A stretch of DNA of 64,000 bases from Rhynchopus sp. YZ270_cl-10 (lineage: Eukaryota; Euglenozoa; Diplonemea; Diplonemida; Diplonemidae): contig OZ037885.1 of the NCBI GenBank assembly GCA_964035575.1, positions 1-64,000 on the forward strand, written 5' to 3'. This document shows positions 31,338 through 41,372 of this stretch, in pieces (position 1 is the first letter of the stretch; every line of letters starts with the position of its first letter). Made by a program: the position numbers and the translations under genes. A model generated the notes under the pieces. The model was not told where the DNA came from. It ran no database searches and saw only the letters and a program-made list of their open reading frames with translations.

Positions 31338-34300
31338 TTAGTCCAGCTCCATTCCGGTGTCGGGTTTGTGCTCAGCCTTCGGGGACTCAGCCTTCTCCTC
31401 CTTCTTCTCCTCGGGGGCGTCACCCTCCTTCTTCTCCTCGCCCTCCTCGGTCTTCTCGGGTGCCGGGGGTGCCGGCTTGGGGGTCGCGAAGATGGGCTTT
31501 GCGAAGGCGTCGACCTCAATGGCCTTGGAGGTGAGCAGGGACGGGTTGGAGGTGATGTCCTTGTCGTTGGGGGTGGCCTCGAAGGCAAGCTTCTCGGCCT
31601 TGACCTTCTCACGCGCCTCGGTACCACGCTTCACGATCTCCTCGAGCTTGGCGTACTCAATGTGCGAGCCAACAATCATCAGACGGTTCGCCTCGTCCAT
31701 GTGCGCAAGGATGCGGGCGTCCACCTCCGAGAACACGAAGGGCAGCTCCTCACGCAGACGCAGACGCGTCATCGCGGTGTCACCGTGCACGCGGAGTGCG
31801 GTGAGCTTCTTCACGTACTCCTCCTTGGTGGTGTCCTCTCCGTCGCCGTAGATCCAGTCGACAGCCTCGTCACAGCTCTTCTTGAACTCGGTGCACATTT
31901 CCTCAGACATGTAGGGCTGGAGCTGGCCGCCCTCCTCAGCCTTGGTGCGGAAGTCGTAGGCGTATCCCTCAAGCGCGTTCTTGGCGTCCTGAGTCTCGAT
32001 GAGGTCCTGGTCCTTCTTCTGCATCTTGGCCTCGCCCTGCTTCAGCTCCTCAACCTCACCAGAGGACATGCCGTGCTTGAACTTGACGGCGACAGTCACG
32101 TCGATGGTGCGGGTGCGCTTCTTGGTGACCATGAGGTCCTCCTCGTCCTTCTTGGTCGACTTCTCCTTCACCTCGTACTCCTCAGCGACGGATGCGCTCT
32201 CGACGTCGACGAAGCCGCTGCTGTTGAGGCGGAAGCGGACGGCGACCTTGACGGCCTTGTCGGGCTCCTCCTCGCCCTTCAGGTTCTTGAAGACCGGCAG
32301 GTCGACGAACTCCCAGTGTCCGAGGAGGAGGGAGCCGTTGGTGTCCTGCACCTCTGCGCTGGGCTCCTTGTAGTAGGTGTACAGCTCGAAGGCCTCCTTG
32401 CGGTCGAAGGTCAGGTCGTACACCTTGGGGAAGGGGCTCGAGTCGGCGTACAGCACAGACTGCTTGTTGATCTCGGGCAGGAACGACACGGGCGACGGGT
32501 TCGCCGACGCAGACTTGTATCCAACCATGATGTCTCCAACGAGGGCGTCCATGACCTGGAACTCGACCTTCATCCTGGGCGACAGGATGGCACCGAGCAC
32601 ACCGCATCCCTTGGCCACAGCCTCTCCGACGTTCATGGTGGACGCGACGGAGCGGTTGTATGCGTCGGACAGGATCTTCTTGACCTTGGGCATGTAGGCA
32701 CCTCCTCCCACGACCTCGACGCTGTGCAGGGATGCGGGGTCAATGCCCTCACCCGCGCGCGCCACAAGCTTCTCCATGCGCTCCCAGAGACCGGCAGAGA
32801 GCTCGTCGAACTCCTGTAGTGTGGTGTTGGTGGTAGTGGTGGTGGATGTGACATACGTCTCTCTGGAACTGCTGGAACGAGACGTCAACGTCGTTCATGA
32901 TGCACTCAACGTTGAGCGACACGATGGGGTTCGCCGACATGGTCATGCGGATCTTCTCACATCCGGCGACGAGACGCAGCTTGGCCTTCTTCTGCTCGTA
33001 CACGTCCATCTTGTACTTCTCCTGTGGGCGGGTGAGAGTAGGTGGGTGGTGAAACAAGCAGTGTCCATACCTGGATCTTGGCACGGAAGTGGTCCGCAAG
33101 GACAAGGTCGAAGTCACGGCATCCGAGGTTCTTGTCGAACACGTGCGAGAGCACCTTCATGTTCCCCTTCCAGAACTTCACTGTCGAGATGTAGGTCGCG
33201 GAGTGTCCGCAGTCGCAGAACTGCACAACAATACCGTCCTCCTCCTGTGTGATGTGTTGATGTCGGTGTAGGGACGGAAGGGTCGCAACATACCTTCTCA
33301 GGGAGGTCCGTCTGGAAGATACCCCATCCAAGGGCAACGGCGGTTCCCTCGGTGACAAGGGTGAGGCAGTTGAGGCCCGAGAGCGTGGTTGCCTGCGTGA
33401 GGAGCTTGCGCTGGAAGGCGCTGTAGTAGGGCGGCACGGAGAGGACGAAGTCGACGAGCTTGATGCCGGTCTTGATGCCTGCGTCTGCGTTCGCCTCCCT
33501 GTCGGCGTAGGTGCTGAGCTTGTGCAGCACCATCGCGATGACCTGCTCGGGGCGCATCACCTGGCGGTCGCCAGAGCCCACCTCAACGTTGATAAAGCCG
33601 TCCTTGCCCTCGACCACGTCGAAAAGGCAGAACTGCTTCTCGTGCTCCCACTCCTTCGAGTCCACACGCACGCCGACGAGACGCTTCAGGTTGTTCACGG
33701 TGTTCTTCCAGTTGCGGATCTTCATGTCAGCTCCCTGTGGGGTGAAATGAGGTGAAGAAGAGAAATAATGGGAGAACAGCTTAGCAAGCCTAAGAGCTCG
33801 TTAGTCGCTTGATCAAATATTGTTGGGAGTGTTGTGGGGTGGGTTAGGGGGGTCAGTACCTTCTCTCCAATCATACGGCCCTCCTGCTCAGTTCCGAAGG
33901 AGACCATGGAGCTTGTCTCACGCTTGCTCACTTCGTTGATGATGATGTCGATACCCTTCCTCCTTGCAATGCTGACAGTCGAATACTGTGGGTGTTGTTG
34001 TGTTGGCGGGCGTATGTGTCCACAGTCAGCTGTGTGTAGCTTGTGCAAGATTGTACCCAACACTGAAAAATACTGAGACTTAACAAACACCTACAAAACC
34101 CTCTCGTCAGTGACCTTGGTAAGGTGGACCCCGACCAGGCAGTCCAACTACATCCATTTCGAGTTGGAAAAAAAAAGGTGAAGTAATTAATGCAGGCACC
34201 TCTGACTGACCCACTAACGATGCCAGCCCCGGATGAAAGCACTGCGGCCAACTACAGAAGGTGTCAAAAAGAAACCTAATGGCTTGCCTGTACCGTAAGT

Positions 34301-34424
34301 GAACGAGGGCAGTGCACAACTGCTCGTTCAGCCGCCCACATTCCGTTGAAGAGAAAAGAGAGAGAGAGAGGTGATGGGTGTTTCCACATACCGCATTGCC
34401 CAAGTCAATTCCGAAGACAGACAT
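31338..34424 (-). CDS. Hsp110-type Hsp70-family chaperone (six exons, 804 aa)
   Basis: Six exons, all joined in phase 0: 34392-34424, 33860-33985, 33294-33734, 33071-33244, 32857-33021 and 31338-32813. Introns have GT-AG ends and lengths of 406, 125, 49, 49 and 43 bp. Exon 1 encodes the first phosphate loop (MSVFGIDLGNA, GN in place of the GT of canonical Hsp70). The adenosine-site motif VVGGGAYMPKVKKIL is at ~residue 340. The C-terminal half has the extended, Lys/Glu-rich substrate-binding region and an acidic Pro/Glu-rich tail ending GMELD rather than EEVD. Length and divergence from Hsp70 fit Hsp110/Sse1, the nucleotide-exchange factor and holdase for cytosolic Hsp70. Upstream lie two sequence blocks shared with the J-protein gene. 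Intron 1 carries a dispersed element (34187-34260). Confidence 0.93.
34187..34260 (-). repeat. Type V dispersed element in Hsp110 intron 1
   Basis: About 65 bp matches 40674-40738 (landmarks on the + strand: ATGCAGGCAC, GACTGACC, GATGCCAG, CCGGATGAA). A shorter match (ACTGATGCAGG) lies at 48167-48177. On the gene strand the element ends in CTGCATYAATWA followed by a T-rich run. It may be an intronic small RNA or a relic of a small repeat. Confidence 0.55.
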
Positions 34425-34574
34425 TTTTTTATTTGTTTTGCTGCTTTTTGTTTGGATCTGTTGTGACTCGTGTGGCTCGTGTGGGTAGGGTGGGTAGGGT
34501 GGGAAGGGTGGGAAGGTGTGTGGAAATGTGGGGAAGGAAAGTGCAAGAAGGGGGGTACCAAAAAGAGAGGGGGA

Positions 34575-34660
34575 AAAGGAAAAAGGGAAAAGGGAAAAGG
34601 GGCTATGTGCTTCATTCTTTTGGTTAGAAACGTTGTCAACACAAAAAACCAGCGGACAAG
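34575..34660 (-). promoter_or_regulatory. Shared upstream block A, Hsp110 copy
   Basis: About 85 bp starting ~150 bp upstream of the Hsp110 start codon is almost identical to 37815-37897, which lies 34-116 bp upstream of the J-protein start. It contains a GGGAAAAGG-rich tract and the core TTCATTCTTTTGGTTAGAAA on the + strand. Conservation between two chaperone promoters suggests a regulatory role; simple duplication is the alternative. I do not see a clean heat-shock element. Confidence 0.6.
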
Positions 34661-35151
34661 TTTGGTAATTTGGCAACGGGGGGGTCTAGTACAAAACCGT
34701 GGTCACATGGATTTTATGATTTTTCTTCAAATTTTTTTTTTTCGAATTTTATTTATTTGGAAAGATCGGTTACGAAAACGTTCAATTCCGGGGTCGCACG
34801 ATTTTTTTTATGCCTCTGTGGATGGTTAGGTGATTTTTGGCTGTGGTACCCCCTTTGGGAACGTTTCTACGCAGGTTTCTTAAGGAATTCCTTAAGAAAA
34901 CCTCCTCTTTGGGTCGCAGCACAGTGGCGTCTCTAAGTTGGATTTCTTTTGAAGAAGGTTTTCGATTTTTTTCTGAACAAGATAAAACAAAAAAGCTTGC
35001 GTTTCTTTTATCCCCCTTTTTTTTTACGAATCTTTCAATTCCGACCATTTTTTTTATTCAGGAACACACTCCACGGTACGCAACTTTTGGTGGAGCCGAC
35101 CCCTATACGTTACTGTATAAAGACCCATGGAGCCTTTAAATTGACTTCACT

Positions 35152-35366
35152 GTACTGTGTACTGTGTACTGTGTACTGTGTACTGTGTACTGTGTACTGT
35201 GTACTGTGTACTGTGTACTGTGTACTGTGTACTGTGTACTGTGTACTGTGTACTGTGTACTGTGTACTGTGTACTGTGTACTGTGTACTGTGTACTGTGT
35301 ACTGTGTACTGTGTACTGTGTACTGTGTACTGTGTACTGTGTACTGTGTACTGTGTACTGTGTACT
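35152..35366. repeat. Minisatellite TACTGTG (7 bp), about 30 copies
   Basis: Perfect head-to-tail array between blocks A and B upstream of Hsp110. It is open in all frames because of its period and codes nothing. Flanked by imperfect copies of GGAGCC(A)CTTTAAATT. Confidence 0.96.
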
Positions 35367-35597
35367 GGAGCCACTTTAAATTAACTTCTACTCCACTAAA
35401 GTGGTCGATTTTTTTTGTGGTGAAAAGCGGGGAGCTCGGAAATCCACTTCCGCTGGTTTTCGAATTTTTTTACGTCTGTCCCTAAGCCGAAAACTTCAGG
35501 TTGCCAAATTTACAATCTTCTCCGGGGGGGGAGGGGGGGGGTTTCTCAAAATCGGACGGATGACATCCGTTGAAAGTAAAAAAGAGGCTTCCCTGTT

Positions 35598-35704
35598 TCA
35601 GGAAAAAATGACCAACAGAAAAGAACCGTTTCGGGGAGGGGGTATATTTTTTTTCCTTTCCACCTCCATACTTTCGTATTTCTTTTCTGTAGTCACTTTG
35701 CAAA
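35598..35704 (-). promoter_or_regulatory. Shared upstream block B, Hsp110 copy
   Basis: About 105 bp (GACCAACAGAAAAGAACCG ... TCTGTAGTCACTTTGCAAAA) is almost identical to 38026-38133 upstream of the J-protein gene. Order relative to block A is the same in both loci, but the distance is ~940 bp here and ~130 bp there. The extra length here includes the TACTGTG minisatellite. Confidence 0.6.
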
Positions 35705-36075
35705 ATTCCTAAAAAAAAACTTAGGAATTTCTGAGAAAGCTTGTGTCTCTGGGCTAAAATACTTATCGCCCGTAGCAAGAAAGTGTTAAAAGGAGGGAAA
35801 ATAAGCGACGACAGTGTGGAATCGAAGAATATTTTTTTCTTACGTTCTCTGTTTTTGTTTTGCTTCTTTCCTGTTGCAACTGCGTATTTTCAACACCTAC
35901 TTTTCGTTGCCATCCAAAGAACCCAGGTTGACCATCGCCGGTTTCTTTTTTTTTCCCCCGTTCCCAAAACCACGTTCAGCGTTTCCAACAAAGAAACGCC
36001 AACGTTTCCGTTTCCCAGTTTTTTTGAAACGTGCGTTTCCCAACGTTTCCTAAAAGCACTGCCTTAGGGCGTGGG

Positions 36076-36155
36076 CACGACGGGACCCAGTGACAATCAC
36101 TTGTCATAAATATGACATGTGTTTCACTTGTCACTTGTCACTGGGTACCGTCGTG
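36076..36155. repeat. Small inverted-repeat element (~80 bp)
   Basis: The arms CACGACGGGACCCAGTGACA and their inverted copy enclose ACTTGTCA repeats. It lies ~280 bp downstream of the J-protein stop codon. MITE-like or a structured 3' element; a second hairpin of GCGTATTTT motifs follows at 36247-36325. Confidence 0.65.
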
Positions 36156-36437
36156 GAGGTATTTAATTTTTCCTTCAAAACTTCACACATAACTGGTGTG
36201 GCTGCATAACCGATTCCCGTGTGTCTACCGCGGTTGTCCTGCCACGGCGTATTTTTTAGTAAAATACGCTTAAAAATACGTTTCGCGTATCAGAAAAATC
36301 AGAAATCCTTAATGCGCGTATTTTAGTTTCACTGCCCGCCCCCCTCCCACACCCCCTTGTCTCCCAAAGCACCCACCACTACCAATAGTCTGACCACCAA
36401 AGTGGTCAGTGACCACTCCTCTCCTGTCTAGTCTTCT

Positions 36438-37781
36438 TCAACTGGTCGCGAACGCATTGAAAATTGACGTAATCTCCTGACGGCACATCCCATCATGTTC
36501 GTCTTCTTTCTTTGCATAACGATCAGGGTGGTAGTGCCTGACACCCTTCGTCATCGGACCTTTTCTGTCGCCAGTTTTAAGCGCCTCTACAAGCTTTTCA
36601 ACCGTCGCCTCAACTGTCACGCCTTTCAGAAACGACTCATGTGGAGGGTAGTTCTTGTACGCAAAACGCAGGAAGCTTTCGGCGCCTTTTTTCTTTTCCA
36701 TCTGAATCTCGTTGTACGCAGCAGTTGCCTTGAACTTCGCATACTTTTCCGATTCGGTTTCTCCCCTCAGCTTCTGCAGCCAGGCACGTGACTGCTGGTA
36801 CCACGCTTCGCCGTCGAAGTTACACGACGTTTCGCCCGACAAGTGGAACAGGGAGGTCAGCGCGGATTTTGCAAATGCGGGCATTTTGAGAACGTTCAGG
36901 AAGAGGTTTGAAACCGAATGCATCGTGCGAACCTCCTCGTTCAGCACGACCCCCGTTACGCCTGCATGCTGTGAAGATGCTTTGAAGTGGTCTCTGGCTA
37001 TCCACACCTTTTCCATGTTCAAGAACTCGTCGCCGTCAAGCGCGCTTTGCACCATTGCATCGCCATTCAACCTGCACTGAACGGTCAGCGCTCTGCACTC
37101 CAAAGTCTTGACTACATCCTGCATATCTTCCACATATCTTCTCAGCCCCACAGACTCACAGCAACCCAGCGCCTCCGTCAGCGGACGGTTCGCTTCCATC
37201 ACAACGCGGAGTACATCTTTGAAGTTGGTTGCGTCCAACACCTTCGTGGCAGGGACCCTCTGCTGCAGCGGGGTGACTAGGTTCGATGCCACGTCGTAGA
37301 GCATCTCACCTCTGGCTTCGCTTTGTCCGAAGACTTCCTTCAGCGTCGTGAAGATGTCATGAGGGATCTGGCCTTCCTTGCTGAAGTGGGTGACACACTC
37401 GGAGATCAGCGCGTCCCGCTTGACAAAGGTGTTTGAAAGCCAGTCTGCGTTGCTGTGGCTGTCCAGCGCTGAGGTCAGACACTGGAGCATCTCCCTGAAA
37501 TGGTACATCGCGCGGATAACGTCCTGCGAGGACTGCACACATCTTGCGTGCGCGACACCCATGTTCTTCAGAATCGCTCCGTGCAGGTTCCCACGACACT
37601 CTGCAGACAAATTTGAAAACACGGCATAGTTGTTCAGAGACTTCTGCCACGTGCAAATTGCCTCTCTCAACAGCTTCCGGCAAGGCGGGGTTGAGACAAG
37701 CGCAGCCTTGTACAACGACGCTGCTTCGGAGGGTGTGGACATAGTTTTGGAGCTGTGATAATAGTCTGTGTGAGCAGGCAT
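36438..37781 (-). CDS. Helical protein with C-terminal J-domain (447 aa)
   Basis: Single exon. Residues ~14-360 are predicted helical, resembling TPR/MIT-type repeats, with no family I can name. The C-terminus is a J-domain: FLRFAYKNYPPHES, a loop, then HYHPDRYAKK with the HPD tripeptide that stimulates Hsp70 ATPase, and a final helix ITSIFNAFATS. A C-terminal J-domain is the auxilin-type arrangement, used to bring Hsp70 to a substrate bound by the rest of the protein. A second in-frame Met at residue 14 (37742) is a possible alternative start. It sits between Hsp110 and Hip genes and shares upstream blocks with Hsp110, consistent with joint work in an Hsp70 cycle. Confidence 0.85.
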   Translation of the reverse strand: MPAHTDYYHSSKTMSTPSEAASLYKAALVSTPPCRKLLREAICTWQKSLNNYAVFSNLSAECRGNLHGAILKNMGVAHARCVQSSQDVIRAMYHFREMLQCLTSALDSHSNADWLSNTFVKRDALISECVTHFSKEGQIPHDIFTTLKEVFGQSEARGEMLYDVASNLVTPLQQRVPATKVLDATNFKDVLRVVMEANRPLTEALGCCESVGLRRYVEDMQDVVKTLECRALTVQCRLNGDAMVQSALDGDEFLNMEKVWIARDHFKASSQHAGVTGVVLNEEVRTMHSVSNLFLNVLKMPAFAKSALTSLFHLSGETSCNFDGEAWYQQSRAWLQKLRGETESEKYAKFKATAAYNEIQMEKKKGAESFLRFAYKNYPPHESFLKGVTVEATVEKLVEALKTGDRKGPMTKGVRHYHPDRYAKKEDEHDGMCRQEITSIFNAFATS

Positions 37782-37814
37782 GGTGAAGGGGTATGACGTC
37801 CTGACGCCCTGGGG

Positions 37815-37897
37815 GAAGGGGGAAAAGGAAAAGGGAAAAAGGGGCTGTGTGCTTCATTCTTTTGGTTAGAAACGTTGTCAACACAAAAAACCAAAAA
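37815..37897 (-). promoter_or_regulatory. Shared upstream block A, J-protein copy
   Basis: Near-identical to 34575-34660 and placed 34-116 bp upstream of the J-protein start codon, a position expected of a core promoter or 5' UTR. Core on the + strand: TTCATTCTTTTGGTTAGAAA. Confidence 0.6.
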
Positions 37898-38025
37898 ATC
37901 AATAAAAAACGTTCCCCAACCTGAGGGTGGGGTGTTCTTGCGGTATTGTTCTCGTTGTATATATTTTTTGTTGCGTTTTATTATTTATTTTTCCTTTGCT
38001 CAAACCAAAACGCCATTTTTTGTTT

Positions 38026-38133
38026 CAGGAAAAATGACCAACAGAAAAGAACCGTTTCGGGGAGGGGAATATTTTTTTTTTTCTTTCCACCTCCATACTT
38101 TCGTATTTCTTTTCTGTAGTCACTTTGCAAAAC
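38026..38133 (-). promoter_or_regulatory. Shared upstream block B, J-protein copy
   Basis: Near-identical to 35598-35704. Located ~250 bp upstream of the J-protein start and ~200 bp downstream of the Hip stop codon, so it is also part of the Hip 3' region. Confidence 0.55.
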
Positions 38134-38178
38134 CTCAGAAAACCAAAAAAAATAAAAAGAGAGAGAGAGTCAAGTTGG

Positions 38179-38214
38179 CAAGATAAACCTAAGCCTCTTG
38201 TTGCTTGGCCCACC
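38179..38214 (-). repeat. Type I hairpin element downstream of Hip
   Basis: On the + strand: AGATAAACCTAAGC, a loop, then GCTTGGCCCACC. The stem CTAAGC/GCTTGG pairs with a G-U, and the gene strand reads through the hairpin into a pyrimidine-rich run. It sits 121 bp after the Hip stop codon. Six more copies are at 39748, 51724, 56148, 60270, 61986 and 62771. Confidence 0.6.
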
Positions 38215-38334
38215 ACATAAAAAACTGAGATGAGCTCTCTTGGTAAACTACGGCTTTTTTCTTCCTTTTTTTGTTATTTTTTTTTTTTGTCTTTTTTTTT
38301 TGTCTTTTTGTTTTTGTTGAGAATGGAAACATGC

Positions 38335-40117
38335 TTAGTCCAGGTCGTCCGCACACGGCTTGGACGCAGGCTTGGGTTTGCTGCCACCAGTCGGCATACC
38401 ACCGGGCATTCCTCCCTTTCCACCCATGCCAGGCATGCCACCCATGCCGCCCATTCCGGGCATTCCACCCATGCCGCCCATGCCAGGCATTCCTCCCATG
38501 CCTCCCATACCGGGCATGCCTCCCTTGCCTCCCTTGCCGCCCATACCGGGCATTCCTCCCTTTCCTCCCATGCCTCCCATCATCTGCTGCATGAACGCTG
38601 CGACCTTGGGGTTGGACATGTACTTCGCGATGGCCTCGGGCTTCATTGCCTGTTGGGATATGCGTTGTTGTTGGGGTACTTCCGAGGGGAGATGTGTTGG
38701 TACATACCATGACGTCGGGGTCGGACATCATCTCCTGGATGTCAGGGTCGTTGAAGTCGGGCATGCCGGCACCGCCCATGCCGGGCATTCCTCCCATGCC
38801 GCTCATGTCGGGCATACCTCCCTTGCCTCCCTTGCCGCCCATCCCGCTCATGTCAGGCATGCCGCCCATAGCATTGCGCATCTCCTCCTCCTCCTCCTTG
38901 CGCTCGCGCTCCTGCTGTGCGCGCAGCTCCTTCTGGCGGCTGAGCTGCACACGCAGCTTGCGCTCCTTCTCGTTGCGCTCGCAGGTCTGCTTCCAGTCGC
39001 GGATCTTGTTCGCCTTCGCCTGGACGGTCTTGAGGATGTCTGCCTGGTCAGGGTCGAAGTCAACCTGGTTCGCCTTGTTGAGGTCGTCCGCAGACTCGCT
39101 CCACTTGCCCAGCTTGCGGTATGCCTGTCCACGTACGCGCAGCCCCTTCGCCTGGTTGGGGTTGATCTCAAGCGCCGCAGTGGCGTCCTTGATGGCGCAG
39201 TTCGGCTTCTTCCACTTCAGGTAGCACTGCGCACGGCTGGCCCAGATCGGCGCCATGTTCGGGTTCGCTGTCAGCGCCTCTGTGAACATGTCTGCGGCCT
39301 TCTCGAACTCACCCTCACCCATCACGCACTGTGCCTCACCACGCAGGGACATCGCCTTGTCCGCGTCCTCCTCAGACACATCTGCCTTTGCGGGCACAGC
39401 CTTGTACGTCGCGTCGACGTCGTCCTCCTCCAGACAGTCCTCGTCCTTGCCGCAGTCGGCAGGGAACTCAGGGTCCACGATCGGCTCCTGCTCCGGCTCG
39501 GGCTCTGCCTCAGGCTCTGGGACAGGCTCGGGCTTGGCCTCCTCTGCCTTGGGCTCCTCCTTCTCAGGGGCCGGGGCGGCAGCCGCAGGCTTCTCTGGGA
39601 GGGTGCAGCCGATGGAGGTGAGGGTGTCTCTGTGGATGGGGAAAGTGTTTGGGGACAAAAAAACAAAAAAGCAAAAGCAAAAAACAACACAGTGGAGCTC
39701 ATCCTGCTACCAACCAAGTTTTCAAAAATAATTGATAAAAAGTTGCCAGGATGAATCTGAGTGTTTAGTCACCTAAAAATGGTTGATTCCAAACGGGTCT
39801 CTTTATTTTTGTTGCTGGTGGTGTGGTGAGCTGCGGGTGTGGGGGGGGCTGATCACAGAGCAACAATACCTGAAGAACTCCAACGGGGGGAGCCAGATCA
39901 GCTGGGGCTGCTCCTTCAGCATCCCGCAGAACATCTGTGTGGGTGTTTTTGATGTGTTTTTGATCAAAACAAAAAAAACACAGAGATAGATCTTGAGGCT
40001 GTTTGAGTCTGTTCTCAATATCCAAGACTAAAACACCCTCAAGAAGCCCTCTGTAGTGCTTGGTGTCCATACCTTAAACTCTGCGATCTTCTCGGGGGTG
40101 AGCATTGAGGCTGCCAT
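38335..40117 (-). CDS. ST13: Hip (Hsc70-interacting protein, ST13-like), four exons, 448 aa
   Basis: Exons 40073-40117, 39870-39934, 38708-39629 and 38335-38649, with introns of 138, 240 and 58 bp (all GT-AG). The N-terminus (MAASMLTPEKIAEFK, then CGMLKEQPQLIWLPPLEFF) matches the Hip dimerisation segment in layout. An acidic Glu/Pro stretch follows (~45-110), then TPR repeats at ~120-230 that bind the Hsp70 ATPase domain, a charged helix, GMGG repeats and the DP/STI1 domain (MPDFNDPDIQEMMSDPDVMA ... KYMSNPKVAAFMQQMM). Unlike animal Hip, a second, long GGMPGMGG-repeat tail follows the STI1 domain before the end CADDLD. Hip stabilises ADP-bound Hsp70, opposing Hsp110-type nucleotide exchange. 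A type I hairpin element lies inside intron 2. Confidence 0.93.
39748..39773 (-). repeat. Type I hairpin element in Hip intron 2
   Basis: On the + strand: AGGATGAATCTGAG, a loop, then TTTAGTCACCT. Short stem CTGA/TTAG. Same GATGAA...TCACC layout and orientation as the other type I copies; here it lies within an intron. Confidence 0.45.
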
Positions 40118-41372
40118 GGTTCTTTTTATTTTACCTTTTTAAAGAGTGTTTTTTGTGTTTTTTTGCGTGGGGACTTCTTGCGTAAACATGAAAAAATTGA
40201 TATCCCAAGCATGCCACTACTTCTGTTGTATCGACAATCACTTTGTAGGATCACGTTATTTTTTGAAAAAAAAAATTGAAAAGTATAAAACGTGGTGTCA
40301 CCTCACCTGTATCGAACGAAGGGTGGGCGTTTATTTAACCCCATTTTTTCCTTTTTAATTATCTGTTGGTTTAGCCTACCGAAGACAAGAAGGCACTACT
40401 CCAGAAAACACAAGAAAAAAAGGCCTCATTTTGCTTGCAAAGCCACCACCCAAAAAAACCCCCCAAAAAAATACGACCGGTATTCCGACTTTGTCGTCTC
40501 TGCAGTAGATTGAGTGTACGAATACCTGCTCCAAGATGGTGGGCAATCTGAGGTGGTTTATCCTCTGAACAACTCGCATCATCAGACAAAGAAACTGTCG
40601 ATGAGTTGTGAGTCGCTTGGTCTAGCCTGACCACGTGCAGGTACACGGAAACTAAGAAGAAAAATAAAAAGAGTCATTATTGATGCAGGCACACCGACTG
40701 ACCTACGTACTGATGCCAGACCCGGATGAAGGCACAACAAAAAGGCTTGAAATATGAATGTGGTACAACATCACATAGTTCAAGCTTGCACGGTACGGCT
40801 TGCATCAACTTTTAAAACAAACGTTGGCAAAGATACATTCAACTGAAAAAGATATGTTCGTTAAAAACTGGTAACAATTTTGTGCAATCTGTGCTGCAGA
40901 AAATAGGACAGTTCGTTGCACATCACAAAAGACAAAAAACGGGGCGGGAAACACATTTCGATATCCACTTTGTGCTGAAAACAGGGTTACTTTTCGTTGG
41001 GAGCACTTTTGCTTACTTTGTTCTGTGCAGTGTAGTCAGAGAGGTTCCTGAAAACCTGCACAAAAAAAAATCAAAACAGAACCCAAAAAGCCACTCACGT
41101 TTTCACACTTGCGGACAAAATAAACACATTTCCTCGCGCTATCAGAGGAAGACCTTGGAGTCCATGAAAATTTGCACAATTCTCCAAAAAGAAAAAAACC
41201 AACACACACACACGAGAACATCTCATTCAGCCACATAGGCCGCACACGACTGCACAATGGTCCGCTCTGAGGACGACCCACACGCTAACTGCCTTCAAGC
41301 ACACACCACACACGGCTCGGGGCCATATTCTGCGCAAGAATTACCCCTATTAGTTATCAACACACACGGCCC
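40118..41372. other. Intergenic between Hip and the glycosidase gene
   Basis: AT-rich. Contains a type V element at 40674-40738 (match to the Hsp110 intron element). A minus-strand frame at 40371-40646 has no recognisable domain. Otherwise I see nothing beyond A-runs. Confidence 0.55.
40674..40738 (-). repeat. Type V dispersed element, intergenic copy
   Basis: Landmarks TTGATGCAGGCAC, GACTGACC, ACTGATGCCAG and CCGGATGAAGGCAC are in the same order and spacing as in the Hsp110 intron copy (34187-34260), and in the same orientation. Confidence 0.55.

Noticed and set aside
31041-32819. 592-codon + strand frame opposite Hsp110
   Set aside because: Leu/Val-rich shadow of the Hsp110 exon; the minus strand encodes a clear chaperone.
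34575-34660. Heat-shock element in block A
   Set aside because: GAA and TTC triplets are present but not in the required alternating 5-bp register.
38360-39754. 464-codon + strand frame opposite Hip
   Set aside because: Shadow of Hip; the minus strand shows TPR and STI1 domains with matching splice sites.
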